A DNA stretch of 43,868 nt, taken from contig NZ_RYYS01000069.1 in the NCBI RefSeq assembly GCF_004138215.1, forward strand, positions 1 to 43,868, written 5' to 3'. This DNA is from Anaerophilus nitritigenes (lineage in GTDB: Bacteria > Bacillota > Clostridia > Peptostreptococcales > Thermotaleaceae). Below, one piece after another: positions 37,556-43,868 of this stretch (position 1 is the first letter of the stretch; the number at the start of each line of letters is the position of its first letter). The notes beneath the pieces were generated by a model that did no database searches, had not been told where the DNA came from, and saw only the letters and a list, made by a program, of their open reading frames with translations. The position numbers and the translations under genes are program-made.

Positions 37556-37785
37556 TATATAGAAAAATCATTGAAGAAGAATAGTAAGTATAAGAAAGGT
37601 TATAGCGATTTGGGGATGGTGAGAGCCCAGAACTATTTTTTATACTGAATGGACTTTTGAGTGTAAATCTGAAATGAGTAGGATTTAACGAATATTTCCA
37701 CGTTACGGAATAAAGAGGACACGAGTCAATTAGAGTGGTACCGCGGGATAGAATCTCGTCTCTATTTATAGAGACGAGATTTTTT
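37556..37785 (+). promoter_or_regulatory. T-box leader, tRNA-Trp specific
   Basis: The leader contains the T-box sequence AGAGTGGTACCGCGG (37732-37746). A 12-bp terminator stem (37753-37764 with 37769-37780) and a T-run follow. The specifier codon is TGG at 37650-37652, within the usual GAA-TGG-AC context, so the sensor reads uncharged tRNA-Trp. Uncharged tRNA stabilises the antiterminator and turns on trpS. The T-box fills the 295-bp gap between eutG and trpS. Confidence 0.96.
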
Positions 37786-37810
37786 ATATATTAAATTAGG
37801 AGGAGATCAT

Positions 37811-38806
37811 ATGGATAAAAAAGTTATATTTAGTGGAGCACAACCTTCAGGCAAATTAACTCTTGGAAATTATCTAGGAGCTTTAAAAAATTGGGAAGGA
37901 CTTCAAGATGATTATGATTGTTATTATTGTATTGTAGATTTACATGCTATTACAGTTCCACAAGAACCTAAGAACTTAAGAAAAAATTCATTAGAGGCAT
38001 TAGCGCAATATTTAGCATGTGGACTAGATCCAGAAAAAAGTACTATATTTATTCAGTCTCATGTAAGTGCTCACATAGAACTTGCTTGGGTACTTAATTC
38101 TATTTCTTATATGGGTGAGTTAGGAAGAATGACTCAGTTTAAAGAAAAATCTCAAAAAAGTGAAGCCAATTTGAATGCAGCTTTATTTACTTATCCAGTA
38201 CTTATGGCTTCAGATATTTTACTTTATCAAACAGACTTAGTTCCTGTAGGAGAAGATCAAAAACAACATTTAGAATTAGCTAGAAATTTAGCACAAAGAT
38301 TTAATAATAAATATAGTGATACCTTTAAAGTTCCAGAACCTTATATTCCTAAAGTAGGAGCTAGAATTATGAGTCTTCAAGAGCCTACAAAAAAAATGTC
38401 TAAATCAGATGAAAATGAAAATGGATATATCTTATTAATAGATGATTCTGATGTTATTTTAAGAAAAATAAAAAGATCAGTAACAGATTCTTTAGGAATT
38501 GTAAAGTATTCAGATGAACAGCTAGGAATTAAAAATCTTTTAAATATATATTCTAAAATATCAGGAAAAACAATAGAAGAAATAGAAAATATGTATGAAG
38601 GAAAAGGATATGGAGAATTTAAAAATGATACGGCAGAAGTGATTATAGAAGGACTTAGACCTATTAGAGAAAAATATGAGGATCTTTTAAAGAATAAAGA
38701 TTATCTTGAAGATATATATGCAAAAGGAGCACAAAAAGCACAAAAAACTTCACTAAAAACATTAAGAAAAGTTTATAAAAAAGTAGGATTTATTCCCGGG
38801 AAATAA
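37811..38806 (+). CDS. trpS: Tryptophan-tRNA ligase
   Basis: TrpS charges tRNA-Trp. The 331-residue class I synthetase shows the HIGH-type motif PSGKLTLGNYLG (12-23) and the KMSKS motif in KKMSKSDENENG, with the family stretch YPVLMASDILLYQTDLVPVGEDQKQH. Control by a Trp T-box confirms the amino acid. The C-terminal codons contain a Noc-site-like sequence and the stop codon is inside a bidirectional terminator. Confidence 0.98.
   Translation: MDKKVIFSGAQPSGKLTLGNYLGALKNWEGLQDDYDCYYCIVDLHAITVPQEPKNLRKNSLEALAQYLACGLDPEKSTIFIQSHVSAHIELAWVLNSISYMGELGRMTQFKEKSQKSEANLNAALFTYPVLMASDILLYQTDLVPVGEDQKQHLELARNLAQRFNNKYSDTFKVPEPYIPKVGARIMSLQEPTKKMSKSDENENGYILLIDDSDVILRKIKRSVTDSLGIVKYSDEQLGIKNLLNIYSKISGKTIEEIENMYEGKGYGEFKNDTAEVIIEGLRPIREKYEDLLKNKDYLEDIYAKGAQKAQKTSLKTLRKVYKKVGFIPGK
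38790..38805. other. Candidate Noc-binding site (NBS)
   Basis: TTATTCCCGGGAAATA matches the Bacillus NBS core ATTTCCCGGGAAAT at 12 of 14 positions, with the central CCCGGG and right arm exact. CCCGGG occurs only twice in this AT-rich window as far as I can see. The site overlaps the last trpS codons. Support comes from the Noc-type specificity residues of the protein at 97-897. Confidence 0.4.
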
Positions 38807-38837
38807 ATATAAGCTCCAAAAGGAGCTTATATTTATT
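38802..38837. terminator. Bidirectional terminator between trpS and pdxT
   Basis: A 16-bp perfect stem (arms 38802-38817 and 38822-38837) around AAAA covers both convergent stop codons and is T-rich on both strands, so one structure serves both genes. Confidence 0.85.
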
Positions 38838-39396
38838 GAATCATAGTTAAAAAGTATTGATGCATTCTCAAATCATCTGTAAGTTCTGGATGAAAGGAAG
38901 TAACCAAAATATTATTTTGTTTGGCCGCTACAATTTTTCCATTTACTATTGCTAACACTTCTACGTTTTTTCCTACTTGCTCAATATAAGGAGCTCTAAT
39001 AAAAACCATAGGGAAAGGTTTATTGATTCCTTTTATTTTTTCATAAATACAAAAGCTTCCAAGCTGTCTTCCATATCCATTTCTAACTACAGTAATATCT
39101 ATGAGAGGCATATGGATTCTTTCATCATTTGAAATTTTTTTCGCAAGAAGAATCATTCCTGCACAAGTTCCCCATACAGGAAGACCTTGTGAAATTTTTT
39201 TTTCTAATGATGATTTCATATGGAATACATCTAAAAGTTTACCAATAGAAGTACTTTCTCCTCCAGGAATAATCAAAGCATTAATATTTTCTAAATCTTC
39301 TTTATTTTTTACTAAAATAGAGTTTATATTTAAATTTTTTAATATATTTACATGTTCAATGAATGCCCCTTGTAGCGCTAATATCCCTACAATCAT
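38833..39396 (-). CDS. pdxT: Pyridoxal 5'-phosphate synthase glutaminase subunit PdxT
   Basis: PdxT hydrolyses glutamine and passes ammonia to PdxS. The 187-residue class I amidotransferase has the catalytic C78 in VWGTCAGMILL and the H169/E171 pair in SFHPELTDD, with IIPGGESTSIGKLL (about 42-55). Its ATG directly abuts the pdxS stop codon, so translation is coupled. Confidence 0.97.
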   Translation of the reverse strand: MIVGILALQGAFIEHVNILKNLNINSILVKNKEDLENINALIIPGGESTSIGKLLDVFHMKSSLEKKISQGLPVWGTCAGMILLAKKISNDERIHMPLIDITVVRNGYGRQLGSFCIYEKIKGINKPFPMVFIRAPYIEQVGKNVEVLAIVNGKIVAAKQNNILVTSFHPELTDDLRMHQYFLTMIQ

Positions 39397-40275
39397 TTAC
39401 CAACCTCTTTTAGATAACTTCATATCTTCAGATAAACTTTGTACAGAGATACCATTCATAGCTTCTCCTAAATCCTCTGATAATTGTGCAAGGATAGAAG
39501 GCTCATTATAGTGTGTTACTGCTTTTACAATAGCTTCTGCTCTTTTTTGAGGATTTCCTGATTTGAATATACCAGAACCAACAAATACACCATCACAGCC
39601 TAATTGCATCATTAAAGCTGCATCAGCAGGAGTTGCAATTCCACCAGCAGCAAAGTTTACTACAGGGAGCTTTCCAGTTTTATGAACATATTGAATCAAA
39701 TCATAGGGAGCTCCTAACTCTTTTGATATATTCATCAATTCTTCTTCTCCCATGCCAACTATTTTTCTAATTTGAGAGGTCATGGTTCTCATATGTTTTA
39801 CAGCTTCTACCACATCTCCTGTTCCTGCTTCTCCTTTTGTACGAATCATAGAAGCCCCTTCTCCTATTCTTCTTAGAGCTTCTCCAATATTTCTTGCTCC
39901 ACAAACAAAAGGTGCTTTAAATTTTGTTTTATCAATATGATATAAATGATCTGCTGGGGTAAGTACTTCACTCTCATCAATAAAATCTATTTCTATCGCT
40001 TCAAGAATTTGTGCTTCTACAAAATGACCAATTCTAACCTTTGCCATTACAGGGATGGAAACAGCCTTTTGAATTTTTTTAATCATTTGAGGATCAGACA
40101 TTCTAGCGATTCCACCATCACGTCTAATATCTGCTGGAACTCTTTCAAGAGCCATTACGGCACAAGCGCCTGCTTGTTCTGCAATTTTAGCTTGTTCTTC
40201 GTTGGTAACATCCATAATGACACCACCTTTAAGCATCTGAGCTAAATTTTTATTCAAATCATATCTATTTTCCAT
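39397..40275 (-). CDS. pdxS: Pyridoxal 5'-phosphate synthase lyase subunit PdxS
   Basis: PdxS builds PLP from ribose 5-phosphate, glyceraldehyde 3-phosphate and ammonia supplied by PdxT. The 292-residue TIM-barrel protein is very conserved: [40 protein letters not shown], the Schiff-base lysine region [14 protein letters not shown] and [23 protein letters not shown] is needed by many enzymes, but no direct link to the eut locus is implied. Confidence 0.98.
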   Translation of the reverse strand: MENRYDLNKNLAQMLKGGVIMDVTNEEQAKIAEQAGACAVMALERVPADIRRDGGIARMSDPQMIKKIQKAVSIPVMAKVRIGHFVEAQILEAIEIDFIDESEVLTPADHLYHIDKTKFKAPFVCGARNIGEALRRIGEGASMIRTKGEAGTGDVVEAVKHMRTMTSQIRKIVGMGEEELMNISKELGAPYDLIQYVHKTGKLPVVNFAAGGIATPADAALMMQLGCDGVFVGSGIFKSGNPQKRAEAIVKAVTHYNEPSILAQLSEDLGEAMNGISVQSLSEDMKLSKRGW

Positions 40276-40297
40276 AACAATCCCTCCTAAAAAAATA

Positions 40298-40394
40298 ATT
40301 GTATCTATTTTATTTTATATTATTTCATAAAACCAAACAAAAATCAATACTATTTAGGTACAATAACAAAAATACATAACAATATAGATACAAT
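40298..40394 (-). promoter_or_regulatory. pdxS promoter with repeated operator-like sites
   Basis: On the minus strand TTGATT (40342-40347), a 17-bp spacer and AATAAT (40319-40324) form a promoter. An 11-bp element reading ATAGATACAAT lies at 40384-40394. A variant, TTAGGTACAAT, lies exactly 30 bp away at 40354-40364, and an inverted exact copy at 40298-40308. A looser copy (TTTAATACAAT) is at 40454-40464. The layout of direct repeats upstream and one copy near the start resembles sites of MocR-type PdxR regulators, but no pdxR gene is in the window. Confidence 0.55.
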
Positions 40395-40493
40395 CTGAAA
40401 ATTATTGCTTTAGGTTCCTTGTTATTCAAAACCATAATTTTCTATTTATTCTATTTAATACAATGAAAAATGAAGAATATTATAAATTTTAAA

Positions 40494-40522
40494 TTGACAT
40501 AATAAGAGATAGATGGTATTCT
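40494..40522 (+). promoter_or_regulatory. Promoter of the cold-shock gene
   Basis: TTGACA (40494-40499), a 17-bp spacer and TATTCT (40517-40522) predict a start near 40529 and a leader of only about 38 bases. There is no long cold-box leader. Confidence 0.8.
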
Positions 40523-40566
40523 AAAGAAGTAAAAATAAAAATTTAAATGTTTTGGAGGATTTTTTA

Positions 40567-40770
40567 ATGAAAACAGGCGTAGTTAAATGGTTTAACAGTG
40601 AAAAAGGATTTGGGTTTATTTCTGTAGATGGAGAAGATGATGTATTTGTACATTTCTCAGCAATCCAAGGAGATGGATTCAAAACTTTAGAAGAAGGACA
40701 AAAAGTTGAATTTGAAGTAGTAAAAGGTGATAGAGGACCTCAAGCTGCTAACGTAGTTAAAGCATTCTAA
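40567..40770 (+). CDS. Cold-shock domain protein (CspA family)
   Basis: This 67-residue cold-shock protein is an OB-fold RNA chaperone. The RNP1 motif KGFGFI and RNP2 motif VFVHF are intact, and it begins [20 protein letters not shown] at 40567 is chosen because TTGGAGG lies upstream. A longer TTG-started frame at 40552 would include that site. The gene is monocistronic with its own promoter and terminator. Confidence 0.96.
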   Translation: MKTGVVKWFNSEKGFGFISVDGEDDVFVHFSAIQGDGFKTLEEGQKVEFEVVKGDRGPQAANVVKAF

Positions 40771-40786
40771 TATGTAGACTACAATC

Positions 40787-40820
40787 AAAACCTTGGATTA
40801 AGCTCCAGGGTTTTTTATTT
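40787..40820 (+). terminator. Terminator after the cold-shock gene
   Basis: AAAACCTTGGA, a 6-nt loop and TCCAGGGTTTT (one T-G pair) are followed by a T-run ending near 40820. Confidence 0.87.
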
Positions 40821-40859
40821 TTTAGAGAATAAAAATTATTAATTTAAAGGAATGGATCT

Positions 40860-41453
40860 ATGAAAAAAACTATAGAAAAATGGAAAAAAGGAACTAAAGT
40901 TATTTTTTTGATTTGGCTGATTTCTTTTTTTATAATACAAGGATTTATTTTAAGTGATGCAAAACTAGATTCTATTGATGAGATTAATTACATAGTTGTT
41001 TTAGGAGCAGGACTAAAAGGAGAAACTTTATCTCAGACATTGCTTTATAGAATGAATAAAGCATTAGAATATTTATACAAATATCCAAATGCAAAGGTTG
41101 TAGTAAGTGGAGGACAAGGTAGGGGAGAAGATATTAGTGAAGCAGAAGCTATGAAAAGGTTTTTAATTCAAAAAGGAATCCATGAAAGTAGAATTATCAA
41201 AGAAGATAAATCTACTAATACATTAGAAAATATAAAGTTTTCAAAAGATATGTTACAGAAAACAGAAAAAAAAGAAATTCATGAAATTGTTATTATTACC
41301 AATGGATTTCATTTATTTAGGGCAAAATTGTTAGCAAGAAGAAATGGGCTTATTTCATATGGAATACCTTCTAAAACCGAAATTTATTTATTACCCAGAT
41401 ATTATTTAAGAGAGTATTTTGCAGTTATAAAATCATGGATTTTTGATAAATAA
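40860..41453 (+). CDS. YdcF/SanA-family membrane-anchored protein (DUF218)
   Basis: The 197-residue protein has one N-terminal transmembrane segment (about 16-31). A DUF218 domain follows with the family motifs VVLGAGLKG, VVSGGQGRGEDISEAEAM, STNTLENIKFSK and VIITNGFHLFRA. Members act at the cell envelope (SanA in barrier function), but the reaction is unsettled. It ends two bases from the convergent stop of the next gene, with no terminator visible between. Confidence 0.85.
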   Translation: MKKTIEKWKKGTKVIFLIWLISFFIIQGFILSDAKLDSIDEINYIVVLGAGLKGETLSQTLLYRMNKALEYLYKYPNAKVVVSGGQGRGEDISEAEAMKRFLIQKGIHESRIIKEDKSTNTLENIKFSKDMLQKTEKKEIHEIVIITNGFHLFRAKLLARRNGLISYGIPSKTEIYLLPRYYLREYFAVIKSWIFDK

Positions 41454-41455
41454 AC

Positions 41456-42508
41456 TTATATAATTTTTTTCTTTCTTAAAAGTTTACAAGATTGATAAAG
41501 AACATAAGTGCTTAATGAACTTTGATGAATAATATTTTTTGCAATATCTTTTTCTTGTTTCGTTTTGGGATCAGAAAGATACATAGAAATCAGTCCTTCT
41601 ATAATAGTCATATGAAAAATTGGATTTTCAAGATATTGTGATTTTTTATATGAATGCTTCAAAAAATATAGTATTCTATTTTTTTTGTAATCTTCATTTT
41701 TATAAAAAGATACAAAGTTTAAATCTCCAGAAAGCTCGTCTTCTCTTTGATCAATAAAATAATCAAGTAAAATATGAAAACCGCAAATCCAAGGAAAATA
41801 TGCATCCATTGTAGCATCAATTGTATCTGTATTAAGATTTTTATTTTGTGCTAAGGTACACAGTAGAAATATACATAAGGTAGATCCTGCTGCTGCTGAG
41901 AATTCCCAAGTAGATAAATCTTTATATTTACATAAATAAGGATGTGACCAAGCTTTCATCTTTTCTTCTCGTTTTGATAAAGAGATATGTTTATAGCTTT
42001 GCATTTGACTATATAGTTTAGCTAAAGATAAAACTTTTTCTTCAATTAAAGAATAAGAAGGAAGAGTTTTTATATATAATTTACAGGTATGAACTAAAGA
42101 AAATAAATATCCTCCATCATTTTTATAGGGGTATTCACTATAATAATCACAAAAATATTCATTAGGTGTTAGTGCGTCTAAGATAGCTTGGTGAAGAGTA
42201 TAGAATGCTTTTTCATCTTCTATGCCAGCTCTATCACAAAGATTGTCTAAGTAATCACTAATGGTTTGTAAAGCCACTATAAATCTAATGAGATCTGTAT
42301 TGATTTTATTTGTATATAAGCTATAAATACAACCTCCTTGAGCATGAAAGGATTTGTTTTGTATACTTTCTACAGCTTGTCTACAAAGTATAGGATCAGG
42401 AATATTTTGAGCGTAGTCCTTCCAATAGGAAAGTTCATTTTTTACTTGAGGAAATACTTTTTTTACAAATTTATAAATTAATTTTGATTGATAAATTTCT
42501 TTTTTCAT
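41456..42508 (-). CDS. ytpB: YtpB-like tetraprenyl-beta-curcumene synthase (DUF2600)
   Basis: This 350-residue DUF2600 protein resembles Bacillus YtpB, which cyclises heptaprenyl (C35) diphosphate to tetraprenyl-beta-curcumene. The Asp-rich motif TISDYLDNLCDRAG and the later LLDYFIDQREDELSGDLNF are retained, as is SFHAQGGCIYSL. ATG 42508 is preferred because GGAGAG lies seven bases upstream. An ATG at 42523 overlaps that site. The substrate could come from the polyprenyl synthase at 19174-20145. Product specificity cannot be proven from the sequence. Confidence 0.85.
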   Translation of the reverse strand: MKKEIYQSKLIYKFVKKVFPQVKNELSYWKDYAQNIPDPILCRQAVESIQNKSFHAQGGCIYSLYTNKINTDLIRFIVALQTISDYLDNLCDRAGIEDEKAFYTLHQAILDALTPNEYFCDYYSEYPYKNDGGYLFSLVHTCKLYIKTLPSYSLIEEKVLSLAKLYSQMQSYKHISLSKREEKMKAWSHPYLCKYKDLSTWEFSAAAGSTLCIFLLCTLAQNKNLNTDTIDATMDAYFPWICGFHILLDYFIDQREDELSGDLNFVSFYKNEDYKKNRILYFLKHSYKKSQYLENPIFHMTIIEGLISMYLSDPKTKQEKDIAKNIIHQSSLSTYVLYQSCKLLRKKKII

Positions 42509-42539
42509 ACTATCACTCTCCATAGATTGTTATACTATT

Positions 42540-42598
42540 TTAGACAAAGAAGGAGGAAGTTATGCTCCTTTGTCTAATTATATGAAAAGAAGTATGAT
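42540..42598 (+). promoter_or_regulatory. Promoter and palindrome between ytpB and udg
   Basis: TTGTCT (42570-42575), a 17-bp spacer and TATGAT (42593-42598) form the promoter of the glycosylase pair. The -35 lies in the right arm of an inverted repeat TTAGACAAA (42540-42548) / TTTGTCTAA (42569-42577), extended inside by GGAG / CTCC. A repressor site or a hairpin is possible. Confidence 0.6.
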
Positions 42599-42620
42599 AT
42601 TATGATCAGGAGAGATTGTC

Positions 42621-43196
42621 ATGTATACACTAGAAGCAGTAAAAGCATTTACTTATGGATGTAAAAAATGTAAATTATATAAAACAAGGACAAAAGTAGT
42701 ATTTGGTCAAGGAAGCCCCTATGCTGATATTTTATTTATAGGAGAAGGACCAGGATATAATGAAGATCAACACGGAAAGGCTTTTATAGGTCCAGCAGGA
42801 GAGCTTCTTACAAAAGCTATAGAAGGAATTGGAATGAAAAGAGAAGAGGTGTATATTGCAAATATTGTAAAATGCAGACCTCCCAATAATAGAAATCCTC
42901 AAGAAGATGAGATAAATAGGTGTATACCTTATTTAAGATGGCAAGTAAAAATTATAAATCCTAAAATTATTGTGTGTCTTGGTTCTATTGCTGCAAAAAA
43001 TATTATAGGTCATGAATTAAAAATTACAAAACAAAGAGGAAAATGGTATTTTAAAAAAGGCATATGGATTATGCCTACTTTTCATCCTTCTGCTGTACTT
43101 CGTGACGATCTTAAAAAAAGACCATTTTGGAAAGACTTTAAGGAAATTTATAAAAAATGGGAAGAATTAAAAGGAGATCATGATGAAAAAAGATAA
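42621..43196 (+). CDS. Family 4 uracil-DNA glycosylase (Fe-S)
   Basis: This enzyme excises uracil from DNA. The 191-residue protein has the family 4 layout. Four cysteines for the Fe-S cluster are C14, C17, C85 and C101. Active-site motif 1 is GEGPGYNEDQHGKAFIG (41-57), and the second motif HPSAVLR lies near the C-terminus. It is the first of two overlapping glycosylase genes on the same transcript. Confidence 0.94.
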   Translation: MYTLEAVKAFTYGCKKCKLYKTRTKVVFGQGSPYADILFIGEGPGYNEDQHGKAFIGPAGELLTKAIEGIGMKREEVYIANIVKCRPPNNRNPQEDEINRCIPYLRWQVKIINPKIIVCLGSIAAKNIIGHELKITKQRGKWYFKKGIWIMPTFHPSAVLRDDLKKRPFWKDFKEIYKKWEELKGDHDEKR

Positions 43197-43755
43197 ATTA
43201 AATTTGTTAAAGGAAGAATGTATAAAGATAAGTACAGAGCCTACTGTGTTTGGAGAAGGAAATGTAGATGCTAAGATTATTCTTGTAGGAGAAGCTCCAG
43301 GAGCCAAAGAGGTTGAGCTTAATAAGCCTTTTGTAGGAGCTGCTGGGAAAAATTTAGATGAGTTTTTAGATATATTAAAGTTAAATAGAGAAGATTTATA
43401 TATAACAAATGTAGTAAAAATAAGACCTTATAAAGTCAATGGAAAAACAGGAAGAAAATCAAATAGACCACCGAATAAAGAAGAAATAGAGAAATATGAA
43501 AAATATCTCTTTAATGAAATTCAAATCATTCAACCTAAAATTATTGTAACTTTAGGAAATGTTCCTTTAAAAACTTTATTAAAGGATAAAAAAGTAACGA
43601 TTGGACAACATCATGGGAAACCTATAGATGAAGGAGAATATTTTATTTTTCCTCTTTATCATCCTGCGTCTATTATATATAGAAGAGAATTAAAAGAAGT
43701 GTATATAGAGGATTTATATAAACTCAAAGATTTTAAAATGAATTTAAAAGCCTAA
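43183..43755 (+). CDS. Uracil-DNA glycosylase paralogue lacking Fe-S cysteines
   Basis: This 190-residue protein belongs to the same superfamily, with motif 1 GEAPGAKEVELNKPFVG (36-52) and YHPASIIYRRE near the end. The cluster cysteines are gone: KIRP (79-82) replaces KCRP, and only one cysteine (C13) remains. A basic insertion (YKVNGKTGRKSN) follows. ATG 43183 is preferred for spacing to AAGGAG. The gene overlaps the first by 14 bases. Substrate range may differ. UdgX-type chemistry is not supported, as its KRRRIH insertion is absent. Confidence 0.85.
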   Translation: MKKDKLNLLKEECIKISTEPTVFGEGNVDAKIILVGEAPGAKEVELNKPFVGAAGKNLDEFLDILKLNREDLYITNVVKIRPYKVNGKTGRKSNRPPNKEEIEKYEKYLFNEIQIIQPKIIVTLGNVPLKTLLKDKKVTIGQHHGKPIDEGEYFIFPLYHPASIIYRRELKEVYIEDLYKLKDFKMNLKA

Positions 43756-43772
43756 GCATTTTGCCTAGGCTT
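43748..43772 (+). terminator. Weak terminator after the glycosylase pair
   Basis: AAGCCTA-A-GC, an ATTTT loop, then GC-C-TAGGCTT form a stem with one mismatch, followed by only a short T-stretch. It lies at the stop codon. Confidence 0.55.
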
Positions 43773-43868
43773 AGTTTGTAGACAAAGTCATAAAAAACGT
43801 CACTGAATTTTCAAATTTGGAAAATATAAAGAAACGATCGAAAATAGCATTACAAACTCGCTATGCTC
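43773..43868. other. Right-edge non-coding sequence, possibly IS-like
   Basis: The last 96 bases carry no gene. TTTGTAGACAAAGTC and the ending CTCGCTATGCTC have a repetitive-element look, but no inverted repeat pair or transposase is visible. I cannot identify it. Confidence 0.25.

Noticed and set aside
40529-40566. Cold-shock RNA thermosensor leader
   Set aside because: The predicted leader is only about 38 bases, too short for the long cspA-type structure.
43183-43755. UdgX-type crosslinking glycosylase
   Set aside because: The KRRRIH insertion that marks UdgX is absent, and UdgX keeps the Fe-S cysteines.

Overview
The window is a low-GC, Clostridia-type (Firmicutes) chromosome segment spanning the replication origin. 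The evidence is the classic gene order noc-rsmG-mnmG-mnmE-jag-yidC-yidD-rnpA-rpmH / oriC / dnaA-dnaN-yaaA-recF-remB-gyrB-gyrA, AT-rich codon use, strong GGAGG ribosome sites, a tRNA-Trp T-box, and an rsbV-rsbW-sigB module directly after gyrA, an arrangement also known from Clostridioides difficile. No rRNA, tRNA or CRISPR array is visible. Species cannot be named from the sequence alone.

Layout. Positions 1-7363 (minus strand) hold noc, the tRNA-modification genes (rsmG, mnmG, mnmE) and the jag-yidC-yidD-rnpA-rpmH operon, driven by a perfect TTGACA-17-TATAAT promoter. Positions 7494-9517 are a bipartite origin: DnaA-box clusters lie on both sides of dnaA, and a GC patch plus DnaA-trio unwinding element lies in the dnaA-dnaN gap. 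Positions 9519-16892 hold dnaN, yaaA, recF, remB, gyrB and gyrA. Positions 16930-19017 are a sigma-B partner-switching operon with its own sigma-B-type promoter and a hemerythrin, followed by a parS site. A polyprenyl diphosphate synthase and a secreted polysaccharide deacetylase follow.

Positions 21330-37515 are a complete ethanolamine-utilisation bacterial microcompartment locus: eutS-P-V-W-A-B-C-L-(BMC fusion)-E-M-T-pduL-J-(TIGR02536-like)-N-(orfX)-H-Q-G. It encodes the B12-dependent lyase EutBC with its reactivase EutA and adenosyltransferase EutT, five or six shell proteins, CoA-acylating aldehyde dehydrogenase EutE, alcohol dehydrogenase EutG, phosphotransacylase PduL and a membrane protein, EutH. 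The EutW kinase and EutV ANTAR antiterminator should control it through two double-hairpin/terminator leaders, one before eutS and one before eutA. Both leaders can be read directly in the sequence.

The right end holds a T-box-controlled trpS, a pdxS-pdxT pair on the minus strand with repeated operator-like sites, a cold-shock protein, a YdcF-like protein, a YtpB-like terpene synthase and two tandem uracil-DNA glycosylase paralogues, one of which has lost its Fe-S cysteines. Both window ends look like repetitive or IS-like DNA (low confidence).

The most unusual points are a small module with an I-[ST]-P-x-A core shared by EutT, the TIGR02536-like protein and the stand-alone orfX; a BMC shell protein fused to a SAP/Rho-N-like helical domain; and a Noc protein that carries all four Noc DNA-specificity residues but lacks the N-terminal membrane-binding helix.
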